DNA from: Acridotheres tristis
Taxonomy: Eukaryota > Chordata > Aves > Passeriformes > Sturnidae
Length of the DNA stretch: 64,000 nucleotides
Assembly: GCA_037013685.1 (NCBI GenBank)
Contig: CM072887.1
Span: 88,432,347 to 88,496,346, forward strand
Direction: 5' to 3'
The notes under the pieces are model-generated. The model was not told the DNA's origin and did no database searches. It saw only the letters and a list, made by a program, of their open reading frames with translations. This document shows positions 27,901 through 42,900 of this stretch, piece after piece. The position numbers and the translations under genes were made by a program. Position 1 is the stretch's first letter, and every line of letters begins with the position of its first letter.

Positions 27901-30900
27901 TCACTGTGCAAGTAACTGAACCCTTTATACTTAATTGAGCTACTGACCAAGTTAATAGCAAGTAATAGGGTTCTTTTTAATGGGCAAAAGAAAAACATGC
28001 TATGACAAATCTTCCACTGTACAGCCTCATGTATGTGACAGCATTACCCTTTCTACAAAATATTCCTCCTAATGTGCATTGCATGCCAGTTCACACACAC
28101 ACACACCTAACTTCCATTTGGGTAATGATAATCAGAGATCTAATCAGGAAGCCTGCTGAACATCTGCAAGAAATGCAGAACTCCTGCTAGAGCAAGGTGG
28201 TATTCTACAAAATATCACAGCAGATACCTGAATTTAAGAATGGAGGAAGAAGAAAATCAGTCTTCGGGGCACCTACTGCAGCTCTTCAGTACCTTTCTCT
28301 ACAAGATTTGCTGCCTATTTGTGCCAGTGAATCCCCTGCAGCCACAAAACATTCCTGCATTGAATATCTGTGTACCTCAAGGGTATATATGCCAGGAAAC
28401 ATGTGAGGCAGAGAGGAAAATTCACTTCTTTTGCCACCAAAAGCAGAACCTTCTAATAATAAGGAGCAAAAGCAGAAACACCACTGACCAAACCACCCAT
28501 GGATTTACATTAAGCCATGTTCTGTTGGCAAATTTGCTCTGCTGGAAAATGTGCCAAGCATGCTAATAGCTAAATATACTAGATAACTTTAGTTGTTTGA
28601 AGTAAGGATGGAGATGAGAACATGCAATATACGTCTGTGGAGGAGAGGTGAACATTTTATTCAAAGAACACTTTGTAAAGTGTTGCTTTTTGATGCAAAA
28701 TAGTGCCTTTCAAGTAAATATTTGTTCTTACAAAGTACCTGTCAGGTCCCAGGAAACATCTTCCCTTGAGTAACCTGCCCACTACAAGTTCATTCCAGAA
28801 AGCCTCTGCATCCCAGACAGCTGTGCTCCCTGTGCATGTGTGCATCCATGGAATCCCAACTTTCTGTAGCACAGTGTGCACATGTGCTTGTAAAGGACTG
28901 CACACATGTGCACACACACTGACTGAAAACACCACATTTTATTATTTGCTTCTTTCCTTAAGACAAAAAGTTTCAAACCAGCACTGTATTGACAAAACAA
29001 AAAAAGAGCAATCATTCCAGATGTAGTAACAGGACAGTTTTTATCCTTTTTTCTTGCTCACTTAAAAAGATGTACATATTTTCCTGCTCTTCAGAGTCTT
29101 TCCCTGTAATTCTGAATCTGCTTTCAGATGTTGGTGCAAGTCTATTATGATTTTTGGTTTACTGTGACCAGCAGTTGGCAATTAAAAGATACTACAGTCT
29201 CTTTTCTATCTTAGAAATGCAATATACATAATTTTCACTGACACAGGAACAATTTTTGCTATTAAACAAGAGTCAGGTATGCAGAGGTAAGACTCTCATG
29301 ACACTTCTGTGAGTGACCGAGCATTTGCTGAAATTAAACCTAAATTGTTGCACTGACACTAACACTGTTTCAAGTGAACAACAAAAAGTTATTTTCTTGT
29401 TTCTCACTGATGCATAGTAGAACATCGTGAGAAAAACAGTAACATCAGAGTATGGACAGATAATGGGGAAGCAAACCACTCTGTTTCATATTTGGATATT
29501 ACTGAAATATTTCTGCTTGAATGCTCTAAAGCAAACAAACAATCTCATGGACAGAACAAACACACAAAAGGTTGATGCAAAATATAAAGTTTTAGACCAC
29601 TGGAAGCACTTGAAAAAGGCAGATTTCAGCATAAGCTCTTGAAACTGCGTTTCCTACCCCTAGCACAAGTACCCCAAACTATCTATATGTATTCACAAAT
29701 CACTCTGAGATTATGTTCATATTTTTAGGTGAGGAGTCTGTGTTCTACAATGAATTTGCATACAAGTCTTCCAAGTCCTATACCAATATATTTAATCAGA
29801 AACTTTTTATATTCAGCAAAAATAAAAACGTACAAAACCCCCCGTATTTTTAAAAGGATATAAAAGACCTTTGAATGGAGAGAAATGCAGGGAACAAGAA
29901 AAACATATAAATCACTTCCATTTTATCCAGTTCTAGAAGATATTAGCATATAAATATATCTTTAATAGAATTATGTTATTTACAATCTCCCAAATCATCC
30001 CTGGAGCAACTAAAACCCACAAACTTATTGAAATCTATTTCTACTACTTCTCTGTCATAAAAGACTGCAAGAATTACCAGGAAAAATAAGCATCTTTTAA
30101 AATTCCTCTTAAATTAACACTTAAATGCACACAGAAAGCTTTTCCTCTGTAAAGCACAAACCATTTCATAAATGCAAGAATAACATATATATCTAAATAA
30201 TATATATTAATAAATAAAAAATATAAATATTTTTAGATATAAAATAATAAAATAAGATTTTAGATATATTATAAAAATAGATCTATTTTTATTTGGGAAA
30301 CTGAACACGCACAGGGCACATGTGTGTGTGTGTCACGCCGCTGTCCTGTGCAGGGACACCTGAGTCAGCCCATTGCTAACGAGTTTTACCACTGGGAACA
30401 GTCTGGCCATGCCAAGCTGATGCTCTGAGGAGGTGAAGACACCCTGCTCCTCGCAGGTCCTGGTGACCCCTGCTGTGTGAGCAGATTCTTAGAAACCAAC
30501 AGCCAGGGCTTGTGGAGAGGCTGAGCATCCCAAGGTCCCTATGAAAGCAACTCCTGCAGCTACAGAAGAGCCCGAGCCTCACCTCCCCCTCCAGTCCTGC
30601 ATTTAGAATTCTCTGCACCTTCTCTTTCGGCTGACTGTCATGTTGAGGGATGAGATACACAAGCAGAAAGCTCAAGCAAGCTTGGTCTGGGCTTGTAACC
30701 TGGGCTTCCTCAAGCAAATTCCATCATTTAGAGAAAAGTGATTGTCTGGGTAATTATGAATTAGATGCCCAGAAGTGTTGATGGTAAGACTAGCACCTAC
30801 CTGTTTTAAGGTCAGATTTATTCTATCAGCGCTTTGAAGATGCAACACTGTCAGGCTTGTGTTGTGCAGGGAGTCATTATCATTACAGTCCCTTTTGACC

Positions 30901-33900
30901 TCAGAACCTGTGAATCTCTCAGTTTTATCAGTCTCTGCTGATTCTGCAGTCAGAAACAGCTACAAAGATGAATAGGGAGAGGCCAAACAAGCTACGAGTT
31001 TTTAAAAGCTGCAAACACTGCTCACAGACTCATGTTTACCCAGCTCTTTTTCAAAACAACTTCCAGTAAAATCAATTAGAAAAGCATCTCTGAAAAGGAA
31101 AGCAATGACAAGGCTCATGAAGAGGACATATGAACACAGTAAAAGCAGTGGCATATAACCAAGGAGTACAGAAAACTGCCTTATACAAAAAAATAGCATT
31201 CATCAAAATACCAGAATAACTGCTAGTCTTTGGGGAAGATCATATCTCTATGAATGAGCACATGACTAAAGGCCTGCCACTGGGGTTTTGAGGGGAATGA
31301 CCCTGGAGCATAGGAATTCTCACCAGACACAGTGCAGAGCCACTCCAAACTCCCAGGCACAGAGAACCCCAAAGCACGCCTAAAAAAAAGCAAGGAAGCA
31401 AAACCTGCAGATTCTGTGAAACACAGAGGAATATCTCACAACCCAAAAACAAATGAAACATTTAAATTGAGATTTCCTCGGTTTTGTGGTTTTGAACAAA
31501 TTTGAGAATGGAAGGCAAAAAGAGTGTAATGGTTTGTTACCACTAAAATCCTTCTTGGACAACCTGTTGACCTTCAAGAGCCAACCATGACTTTGAAATT
31601 AATTAAGCAGTCCTACGTGAAATACCATTCTCCATTTTCATAATGCATTAATTTAGTTAACTATGTTCATAATTACAATGAAAGATTTTTGGCATATATC
31701 ATATTCACAGGTGTTCTGCATTTCAGCCTGTGGCAGCTGCTGACAGCAAGCTTTTCAATGAAATTCCAGTATGTGTGTGTGTGTACGTGTGTGTTGTGTG
31801 CATTTATTTATATAAATATTTTGTAATCTATTAATACAGATTATTTAAAAGCATTTAATGTCAGTTTTGACTTCTTTTTTTTAAACAGGTAAAATGATTT
31901 CTCTTATTTATTTTATATATTTTATAAGCATAAAATTTATCCAAAGAGGATGCTTTGCATTTTTACTGTTTCAGGCCAAAATCCAATTTAGAGCCACAGA
32001 TCAGCAATTTAAAAACAAAACCAGAATGGTTTAATGCTTATTACTTACAATGTAATTTCTTTATTCATAGCTGTTGGAACCATAATTTTCAGAACCTTCT
32101 CCACTGTTAGGACAGCAATGCCTCCAATAGGCATTGAAAAAAAGGGGTTTAGTACCATATGAGATTTATTTTCTTTAGGGAAAATTTTAGATTCTTTACA
32201 CAGATTCCACCAAGACTGATCAAAGAAACTGCCCAGATTTAGATCTACCGAGTAAGGAAAAATTATGCTTAAACCTATGTCTGTTTATTTTTGCATGCAC
32301 TATATATATTGTGAATCCCCACACATACTGTATGACAACAAGCAGCTCTGACTAAGTTCCATTTGAGTTTTAGAACTAGAAAGTCTGTGTGAAAATCAGT
32401 GTGAAATGGAAGGTCAACAATGCCACTGTTACTTCTTTAAAACAAGTCAGAAAGATTTCTGTATTTGGAATTAAAATGCCACAGTTTTTGTTTCTCATTC
32501 AGTATGGCAACAACAGGTAACTATAACCGTGGTCCTAGAATGTTTCAACAAATGTACTTAGCTGGAAATCTCCCCAAATCTTTAAACACCTAGCTTTTTG
32601 TGGTATTTTCAAACTTATTACATTCCATGGAAAAAAAGTCTGACAATAAGTATCTTCTAATGAGTCTTTCAGATAAAGTACTCAGCTTTGTAACTTTAGT
32701 GCCTGCATTAAAATACTGTTACTATATATTTTCCCTTTTCAAATTATCTGTGTTTTTATGTGCAGTCTACTACCTTAAAAATAGATAGCTGAGTTATAAA
32801 CTAGACAATAACACATTAAACTGAAATGTTTTCTTCTTTTATTTTATATGTCAAAGGACTACTTTGTATAATTAAATTTAGCAAATAATCTCCTCAGACA
32901 GTATGAACAATGTCTGCACAAAGTTTAGCAGACTATGAAATTCTGATCCCTAGAATTTTTTGAAACACCACTACGAAAATTCAAAATAGGCAGACCTGCC
33001 TATGTACACACCATTTTGTATCAACATGTCATAACTGTCCATTTCGCAAGGTAACTGTTTTGTTTCAATTTAAGAATATGGAGCGTTTTAAAACAAAATC
33101 CATAAACTATTTTGGCCAGTTCTTCCACAATAACTAAATTCCAGATGTTAATTTCTTACTGATTTTTCTTTTGTTCTTCTTACTTGCATGCCAGCATGCA
33201 TATCTGCTTTTTGCAATACATTTTGCAATCATTTATAAAGCCTTAAGAGTACAAACTGAGAAACTTTTCCCTGGAATTTTCCTTGCAGTGTACATAAGCT
33301 CAGTGTGTAATGTGGCAGAATATAAGAAAGGCTGTATCCCACATATAAACTGTTATGGTTTGCTAGCAGAGGACCTAATCATTTTTGTTGAGGCTATTCA
33401 TAGGAAACTACAGAATAAGTTGTTCTTTGATAGGTACTCTATACTGGCAAAATCTGTTCTTGCTCTTTATGTATCAACCTGATAAATTAAGTCTTGCTCC
33501 TGTATTTCTTTAGAAGGGACCAGCCTATCCTCTATAACATCCATCCCACATCTGCAAGACCTGGGCCTGAATGCAGGGATCAGTAAAGGCATGGAACAGC
33601 ATCTGGGGAAAGGAAAACATTCCACTGGTTTCATGGCTTTGCTTGGCTTTTAGAAATTCAGTTATTCAACACAGTTTTTATTGAGAATAAAAGAATTACA
33701 GCAATCTGCTTAGACACATATTATTATTTTTTTAATTGCTCACAGTGGATGCAATCACCCGAAGATGTAGCTTATTTTGGACTACAAATGTACTGTGGCA
33801 TGATTTAAGAGAAAGGGATTAATTAAACATTCAAAATCAGATCCTTAATGACATATGGCCATATCCCTAGGCATCAATCCTGAAAACATATGCATGTTAA

Positions 33901-36900
33901 GTTAATATAACCTCTCATGTACACAAATTACAGTATTTAAATCCTCCCAGAGTTACAGATCTAATTTTGCTTGAAGAAAAAAGTGTCTTCACTGAGCAGA
34001 TATTATATTTTTGTGTCTCTGCCCTTTACTAAATATCCCCCCAAAAAATTATTGTCAAGTTTTATTAGATGTATTGTTTGATAAAATGAGATGAAAAGCA
34101 ATTGTGTATACAAATCATGGTTGTAATTAAATAGCCTACTGTCATTTCTGATACATAATTGCTCGATCTCTAAACCAAAAACATCAGTAAGATAGTCCTG
34201 TTCAGAAAATATACCTTCACAATATTTAATGTCAGATCTGCAATTTATAATAAAAATTAGAAACCTGGCAATAAAATTTATTTGACTAGTAATTCAAAAG
34301 CATTGCTGTGTTTCTAACATCATGTTGGTGTTTTACAAGTTCTCACTGGGAGTGACAGAGGAGGGAAAAAGACACAAACACCATACTGCAAGCACTGTCT
34401 TCAGGTATGCTGACTGGCAGCCTTCAAGGCAGCCATATTTCTTCACTGACCTAAGAGGGAGATTTTATTGCCAGATGTCCCACCTGGAACTGCTTTCCAG
34501 AAAGGTACCAGAAGTGTCTAGAGCAGGCAGCAAATGTTCACCTCTGTCTGATGCGCACAGTGAATTGAGAAAGGACAAGAGGAGATAAGGCCGTCCGAGG
34601 GACAGAGCTGGAGAGGGGTGTAAAGAGAGAGGGAAAGGAAAGAGGAACTACGACCAAAAATGTATGTATGATGGGTTCCTGTTATACTGTAAGTATATGC
34701 AAATATACACAACCTTCATGCTTTACTCCACCCTTTTGATACAGATTGTCAGGGAGTAACTTCTTATCAATGCTCACCATCACAGAGTAGAGCCCAGCTG
34801 GTTCAAATATCTCTGCATGTCTTAAGCCGTCCCCTTCCACATGATGTTCAAAGACTCCAGTAACCTCAAGCTGACAGCATTTTCACCCTGGGTGCAGACT
34901 CCAGAGTGTTATGGTCCCTCAGAAAGTCTGAACAGTGTTTAGTTGCTGCACTGGTTTCTAATTAGAATCAACTAAAAGGACTGGCAGGATCCCTGCTCCT
35001 CTGACAAGTCTCTTTCCCAACACCAAAGAACAGCGCATCTTTTCCTTCCTTTGCTCTCCTTCCTCCAAAAAGCACCAGGAGCTCTGGCTTTGAAAGGCTC
35101 TGGCATGTGCAAAGAAGAGCTTCATTGCAACGACACTGTTTAACTCCTCTAGCTTCAAGATGAAGGACAAAGCCTTTACTTGGGACAGAAATCCAGTAAC
35201 AGGTGATTGAAATATAACATGGCACTTCAGATCTGGACTGAACTTTCATCATTAAACTTATGCATAAGAAATCAAATCGTCTGGCTAATGAGGTTTCTGG
35301 CACAAGCAGCTTACTGACATTCAGTAATCTAGAATTCATTAACAGAATAGATGATAACATTACTCCAATCATTTTCTGCATCATAAAATCCATTAGAAAA
35401 CACAGTGATATTACTGGTGCCATGTTATGTTGAAACATGAAATAAGGTAATAGCAAATAAATAAACAAATAGAAGAATCATAGTTCCCAGTTTCATCTCT
35501 ATACTTAGTCTTCTCATTTCAAAAATATATCCTTTGAGCAAAATAACATAGTTTTGGTTACATTTTAAAGCAACTTTCTGTAGACTTGTTAGAGTACATA
35601 CTGCTGTAAAAGTTAGACCTGTAGATGGCTGTATTTTTAGGCCCATCCTCAGCAAACAAAGGCTACTGATCTCTATCAGCATATTCTGTGCAGCCACATA
35701 GGCCTGCCTATCATTTAAAAAAAAAACCCACACCCTTAAGAATGACTTTTCAGGCAATTATTGCATGCCTGTGCTAATCCACCATTACTCAGTGACAGGA
35801 AATTATCAGAACAGCAGACAGCTTCAGATATTACTGTGCTCTGTCATGCTGCAGGGAGACCTAGTTGCTTTGACAAGCAGCATCTCCTGGTATTTGGAGC
35901 AAATCAGTTTTGCTGGCTTGACACTGTAACTTCTGTTTGCTGCCTCTGATGTCTCTAATCAGAAGGCACAGCCCACTAGTAGGGTGTTCTGCACAGCTTA
36001 AGAAGAGCTTAGTTGCTTAGTGGACATTCTTTGGGAAAGATCCCACTGGTAATCACAATTTTCTTCTGTGCTGGTTATATTGATCTCATCCTCAATATTA
36101 TTTTTTCCTTATCAAGCATCAAAAGCCTAAAGAAAAACACTAACTACAATGCCTTCTGTGGGCTGATGCCACTCAGATTCACCTGAATTCAAAGGTGATG
36201 TCTTAATGCTTTACCTAGTGCTTAAGCCATAAAGGGAATTTATTGAGCTGAAGTGCAGCCTTCTTGGCAAAGAGTGCCTGCAGCTCCGGGAAACAGCATG
36301 AAAATAAGGCTGAGATGTTATATCTGCTGTTTGAACTGAAGGCACACCTATTTGGCTACCTGAACACACAGTCCTGTGCTACTGTTCAAGCCTGATTGCT
36401 AGTGGATGATGCAGATCTCAATGTTTTCTTTTCATCTCTAAGAGATACAGTGCATAACTTCTCATATTATCCTATCACCCAGCTTCGTCTCTGACAGCAG
36501 GATCACTGGCAGAAGTGAAAAGGCCTGAGGGGATCTGGTGCTGCAGTTAGCAAAAATCCCTGGATAAAATATGCACCAAGAAGCTTTCTGAAGGCAGCCA
36601 CATGCCCACACTCTTTGCTGGGGAAAGCAGAGGTCACCACGGACCCTGTTTCTGAGGAATCTGTTCTGTTTCCTCACACCGTACATCTTGTGGGCAGTCA
36701 GCACAAGCACTCCAGACCAAGAGACAGAACTGGTTAAGATAACCTGCTCCTAGATAAGGTATGAGAACACTGTATACGTCACACCCTCCTTATCTGAAGC
36801 TAAGAAATGCTTCTTGCTTTTACAAATGTATTTGAAAAGTAAGCATTACACAGGTAGGGTTTGCAAATTTTATCAGGGAAGCACTGATGTTCATCAGGAA

Positions 36901-39900
36901 TTAGTCTGTATAATTACAAATGAACAACAGTAACTTTTATCAAAAACTAAAACCACAGAGGCAAGAAAATAAAAAATGGCCCCTACTTGCTCTGAGTACT
37001 GTTTGCTAATGTATAATATTCTCACACTTTTGGTTCATAACTCTGTCTTTAAAAATAAATTGTGATTTATATTCATTTAATGTTCAATGTGTCTCAGGAG
37101 TCTCATTTACAAAACCACACACATTTTGGTTATGTTTTTTGCTGGCTAAGGATAAAGGAGAGCACACAGATACTGAATCTACTGTTTATACTGTAGTAGT
37201 GGTGTATCTGTACTGGCTGGCACCAATCAGGAACAGATTACAACACCAGTAACGTGTATGATATACAGACATGCAGTGAAATATCATAATGTTTATTGCT
37301 TCAGAAAACAAACACCTAAGATATGGGAAAAAATGACAAACAAGGGCAAGGAAAGCAGAGACATAGTTTGGCTGTTTATAATTCTGTATTTGTAATGCAA
37401 ATAACACTACTATAAATTCAGCTGGCTTACTGATCAGTGGACTGTATACTGAAAAATTATTAACTGTTGATCAAGCAAGCCGTGGCCAGATCTTGCAATT
37501 ATTTATTTTGAACAGCTCTATTGAGGTGAGTCATTTTATGGATGTCTGCAGATCCTACACTAAAGCAGCAAGCTCAGCATCAGTTACACCCTGTTATGGT
37601 TGTGATGGCCAATGCTTCCTTCCTTCCAAAGGTAAATTAAGCAGAGTTTAACAGAACAAAAGCCCTCTGAGGCTGACAGCATTTCTAAAAATGTGGACTT
37701 TAACTTCTCTTGCAATTTTATTGCATCTGTATTAGAAAACGGTTATAGACACACTTTATCAACAGGCTAAAATGGAAGGCGTGACTACACAGCTATCTAG
37801 GGCAAGGTCTGCACTTCTTTTAGAGAGGCAAATAATAAAGTGTACTTTGACTCTTCTGTCATCTATACTGGAATACTTGCAGTACTCCTCGAGGAAAATA
37901 ATGCAGCATTAAGCAAGTTGTTCTGAAATAATTACAAGTGAAGTAGATATCTGTACTCAGATCTGATATATGAATAAACTTAATACATGTAAGTTACTGG
38001 CATGCAATCCCACTCCTTCCAAACAGAAGAATGGGAAATTTTGAACTTTTCTACGTACCTTCTATGTAGATTCTATCACACTGTGTTACACAAATACTGC
38101 TTCAGTACTGCAGGTATCTGCACACCGAACTACGCTCATTTAAAAATCTACCACAGATAATATAATATTTCAGTTTCCAAATTCTGATATATATAACAAA
38201 TTCAAAGTTTAAAATTATCCTAAATGTGTCCCCCTCAGAGCATCACTGGCTGTGCTGGAAAGCTATCATGAGTTCAAAAGCTATGCTAAAACTGCAAAAG
38301 ATGAAAAAACGCTTCTGGATTTATGAATGTTAGGTGATTAAGGCTGTAGTTCTTCAGACAAGATTGTTTCCTGCTGGAAAAGAAAACCAGAAAAATGGAG
38401 ATCACTCCTTTTTTTTTTGGACAAGCAAGAAGAGGAGAGGGACAAAACCCAAATACACTAATCTGGGCCCTGAAAGAAGCATTCTGCCTAGGCAAAATTA
38501 TTTTAAATCAACGGGTTTGTATTTATAGTATGTTTTGATCCGTAATTGCTTTAGCATAATGTAGTGCAAAGTTATTGTTGAATATGATAAAGAACACTTT
38601 AATCTACTGAATGTGCAAAAAAGCATAAATGACTTCTTAATGGCACTTTTGTTCTGACTGACAGAGGTTTATGTCAATGAGAAAAAATGTTTTAATGAAA
38701 GGAATTGCTACAAAGAATATATGTATGCTTACTTCTCATATGTATGTGAATGAGAAAGACATTAATAAAGAAATACAGCTGCCTGCAATATCTGGCCTTT
38801 AATCTTCCCTATTCCATTTTTAAATTCATCATGGAAGTGTGGTATTTTGATAACACATTAGCACAGTTCTGACATAAAAATGGCAATACTTATAAATTAT
38901 TTAATTACAGGTATTGAAGATGTCAAAAGTCTTTCAAAGATTGAAACCTGTGAATAAAAACTACCAAAACTAATTAAAAATTATGTTCTCAAAGATTCCC
39001 ACTCCCCAGGCTCTACCCTCTGCTTGCTCTTCAGTTTTGAATTCCTTCCCACGTAACAGGAGCACTACCAGGAAAAATGTGGGTTTCATGTTTAGAGCAC
39101 GAAGAATTGGATTTCACAAAAGTCCAGGTTTTCCAGATTAAAAAATTGCTTGCAGATGTGTCCCATCGATGGCAGTCCTCTCTGCCTGCACTGTGAGTGC
39201 ACTGCTAATGCTGCTCTGGGACTACCCCTACATGGGAGGGGGGCAGGACAGCAGGGACAGAAGAGGAGAGGCAGGTAGAATAGTGTGAAGGCTCTGAATC
39301 CAAACAGAGAAAATGCCTGAAATAATTCCTTGTTGTGAGCAGCACTACTTTGTGGTAACAAAAAATTGATACTGGGTCACACAGTAGCAGCAAGAGCAAG
39401 ACAAGTCCTCTTCCAACACACGGCATGTACTCTGTACTCTGTACTCACATGTGCTCTGTGCGATTAGAAAAAATGGGACGTGATCTCACTTCCTGAAATA
39501 ATTCTATCACAAACTAAAAACTATGTTCCACCTGGAAACCATACATGACGGCCATGCGGATTTTCAACCATCAGAAAGTCTTTTAACAGAAGCTGAGAGG
39601 AAGTTAATGATGAATTCACCCTTCAGCAAAGCAGCTGAACCAAAAGGCACCAGATGAAATCCTTGTGGGGCAGAATATCTTGGCAGGGAAAATGCTGCCT
39701 ATATGTTTTCAGCCGGAAACTGAGTATTTCTATGTGTTACTCTCATTTTAAGAAATTATATCCACTGCTTATCTGACACTTTAGAGATAATACAGAAAAT
39801 GTCTGAGAGAGACAACTACTGCATTTATCTATTCTTTCTCCCTGAATTCAGCAGATTGCTCTGGTTTTTACACACAAAAAGGTGCAGCCCCTCTCTCACC

Positions 39901-42900
39901 TGCTTGAAATGATGCAATTAGTGAGCTAAGACAAGCACTGCCACAAGCACGATTCATTATCATTGTTCCAGTCTGTGTTCAAATTATATTTAAAATAGTT
40001 GGCAAAGAGTATTGGTGAAAGAGAAATAAAAGATTGCTCAATACATCCATATTCTACAGGTTATTTTCTGTATAGAAACATTACTCTTCATATAAGTATA
40101 TAAGAAATTTATTTTCTTTCATATCAGACTGCAGCCAGCACTAGACTATTATTATTTTATTATACACATGACCAAATGAGATTAACAGTAAATAATAGTG
40201 AATAATTAACAATAATGAATAATAATTAATAGCAAATAACAATGAATTAATAGTGAATCATTTTTTCTGTAACACAAACCTTTCACTCTTGCCTGAAACA
40301 ATACACCATAAAATAAAAAAAAAACTCTGAAAGTAAAATAAAATATTTTTCTTTTTATATATTTGTAAAACAGTCAACTGTTTTTGACAAGATCCGCTGC
40401 TTTAGAAAACAATGCAGGCATTACATTTTGTACATAACCCTCTCTCACAAGAATTCAAAGGAAGACATTTTTGACTAAGTGCTTACTACAGTCTGTCCAG
40501 CAAGACTAATAACAAGTCACACTGATTCACAGTGTAAAACGTAATTCTTTCCCAAGGGTCCATGCTTTGCAACTTTTCTCATTAAAAACACCAATCACGA
40601 GTATTTCAGCAAAAACAACTGCCTTTTTTATTTTCCAAAATTATAATACACTAACCATTCAAATTTTTATTTAAGCTTCTAAGCAATTACATTTTTAAAA
40701 ATTCTTACAAATATCACTGACTTCATGAACTCAGGCTTAAGACTGCTAGTCTATTTAAATAAAATAAAATCAAATCAGTGAAAAGTATTGCATTATTGCA
40801 TTATTTTTGAATAATGTGCAACCTCATATATTCCATCATAAATCCCAAAAGTACGTCAGGAAAGTCTTTAAGAGTTTTCTGGTGTGTGCTACAAACCAGT
40901 AACCCTTGGGTTGTCTAAATAACATGGCTTTTTTACAAAACAGGTTTTAATTCTCTCCAGGAAGAGCATCTCCATGGTCGGCAGAGGAATCTAGTTACTG
41001 TAAAAGAGAAAAACACACTGCCAGAAGGTCCCTTTGGTGCCTTGTCTCTTCCCTGTTGCCTCACCCTGTCAATCACTCCTGAGAAAATAGTACAAGAGGT
41101 TTCTTGCACACATGTAGAAGCCTCATAACTGATGGTTTTGAGGCAACTCTTATGAAAAGTCACAGAGGGAGAGAACACTTCCTTCATTATTGAAGTCTCT
41201 GTGTTACAGTGTACTAAAACAACGAAGTTTCACGTTAACCAGCCTCAACCCCCTATAACCTGTCAGAGATGAGTAATGACCTTGATAGCATTTCCCAGAT
41301 GAATAATCTCAGTAAAAACTGCTAAACATTATCAGTTGCTGTTCAGACAGCCCAGTCGTGATGAGTCAGGCTCTAGGAGCACCTCAAGCCTCAGAGAAGC
41401 CGGAAACCTGACACTGATTAAAGGTAGAAGCCTCCAAAACATAAGAGAAATAAGGCTACCAGCTTGTTTACAAAAGTCACTATCATTAAGGTCAGACAGA
41501 CCTTGCAGTGTTTTTTCCTCATATGGTTGTATCAACATGTGAAAAAGACTTGTGTCTCCCCAGTTGACACAGTCACGCCAAACAGCCTCCTTGTGTGAAC
41601 ACAGGTTATGTTGACAGAGGAGGGTGGTTGGCAAGCTGTATCATTTAGAGATGAGGTCTAGTTACACCACCTGTAAGCCCATCTTGTTGACATCTTGGTT
41701 TGACCTAAGGCACTCTCTAACATCACATCTATCCCACAGAAGTGTGGTAGTATATAGGTGGCAATGTAATGCCATGCTGTGTACAATTGAGCTTCCCTGC
41801 TCTAACAAAACTTCAGAAACATGTATCACAACCATGGATTCATCTCATTAAAATGTTTAGCTCATTTTTCTAGGATTTAACAGTATTGATCCTTTTCCGT
41901 AAGACTTCCATTATTATATCACCTGTAAATTATAATGAAGGCGATGTCTATAATTTTTATGCTTCTTGTGCATTCAAGAAATATGTGACAAGATTTTATT
42001 ACAACATTTTCCTATAGTCACTGGTTTTGGTCTAGTGTAGCATGGCCTTACAAATGATTTTCCTCTTTAGTCAGGAAAAAATCAGTCAGCAAGCAAGTTG
42101 CTTAATGTTGTTTACAACATCTTCTTAAGGTCAAAATTAACATACATAATAATCATTTTAAGGAGTGACACTGTGATGCATCAAGCATGAAAGAGGTCAA
42201 GAATAAGTCCATTAATAGTGTCACCTTATCCTTATAAACATCCCAATATTCAAAAGCATCAAGGTTTCAAGTGGCTCAGTCTCCTCCATGAATTTTTGTG
42301 ATAGTTTATGCATATAAATACACATCAAATGGGTTCCTTCATGGAGCCAATTCAGTGCAGAAACATTCTCTGCCTTGCCCTTGTAGCAGCTGGTTTCCTA
42401 CTACACCGAGTTCTCAGGTAGCCCAGGGAAATCAATGCCTGAACTCAGACACTCAGGTTTGGTGCTTAAATGTAAGTGGTATGAATATAACCATCTCCAA
42501 CAACCTGTTTATTTTCACACATAAGTTTGCTGAAATTCCCATAGATTTTGCTTAGAGCTGTGTTGGCTGACCATGATTTGCTGATTTATTCTTTACAAGT
42601 TTCTGTTTTTCATGTGTAACAATATCCTATTGCCTTTGAATAGTCTAAAGACTACACATCTCCACTACTACATAACAAAGAACCGTGTTTAATATAACTA
42701 CATTTTTTAAGTGGCTTAGGGGAAGTGCACTAAGCTGTTAACAAAGGGCTTACCTACTCTAAGCATGATTTAAATACCTTACCTTACTTAGAAATACTTT
42801 AAACTTTTCCATGTATCTGCAGACAAAAGAGGCTGAACAACACTATGTCTCTCAGATTTAATTGCTGGTCCCTGAAGCAACCAATCTATATCACTGTATC

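Noticed and set aside
34958..35757. Minus-strand frames of 166 and 110 codons in intron 2
   Set aside because: There is no homology that I recognise, their composition is like translated intron, and no matching splice sites or start context were found. Chance frames of this length are expected in 64 kb.
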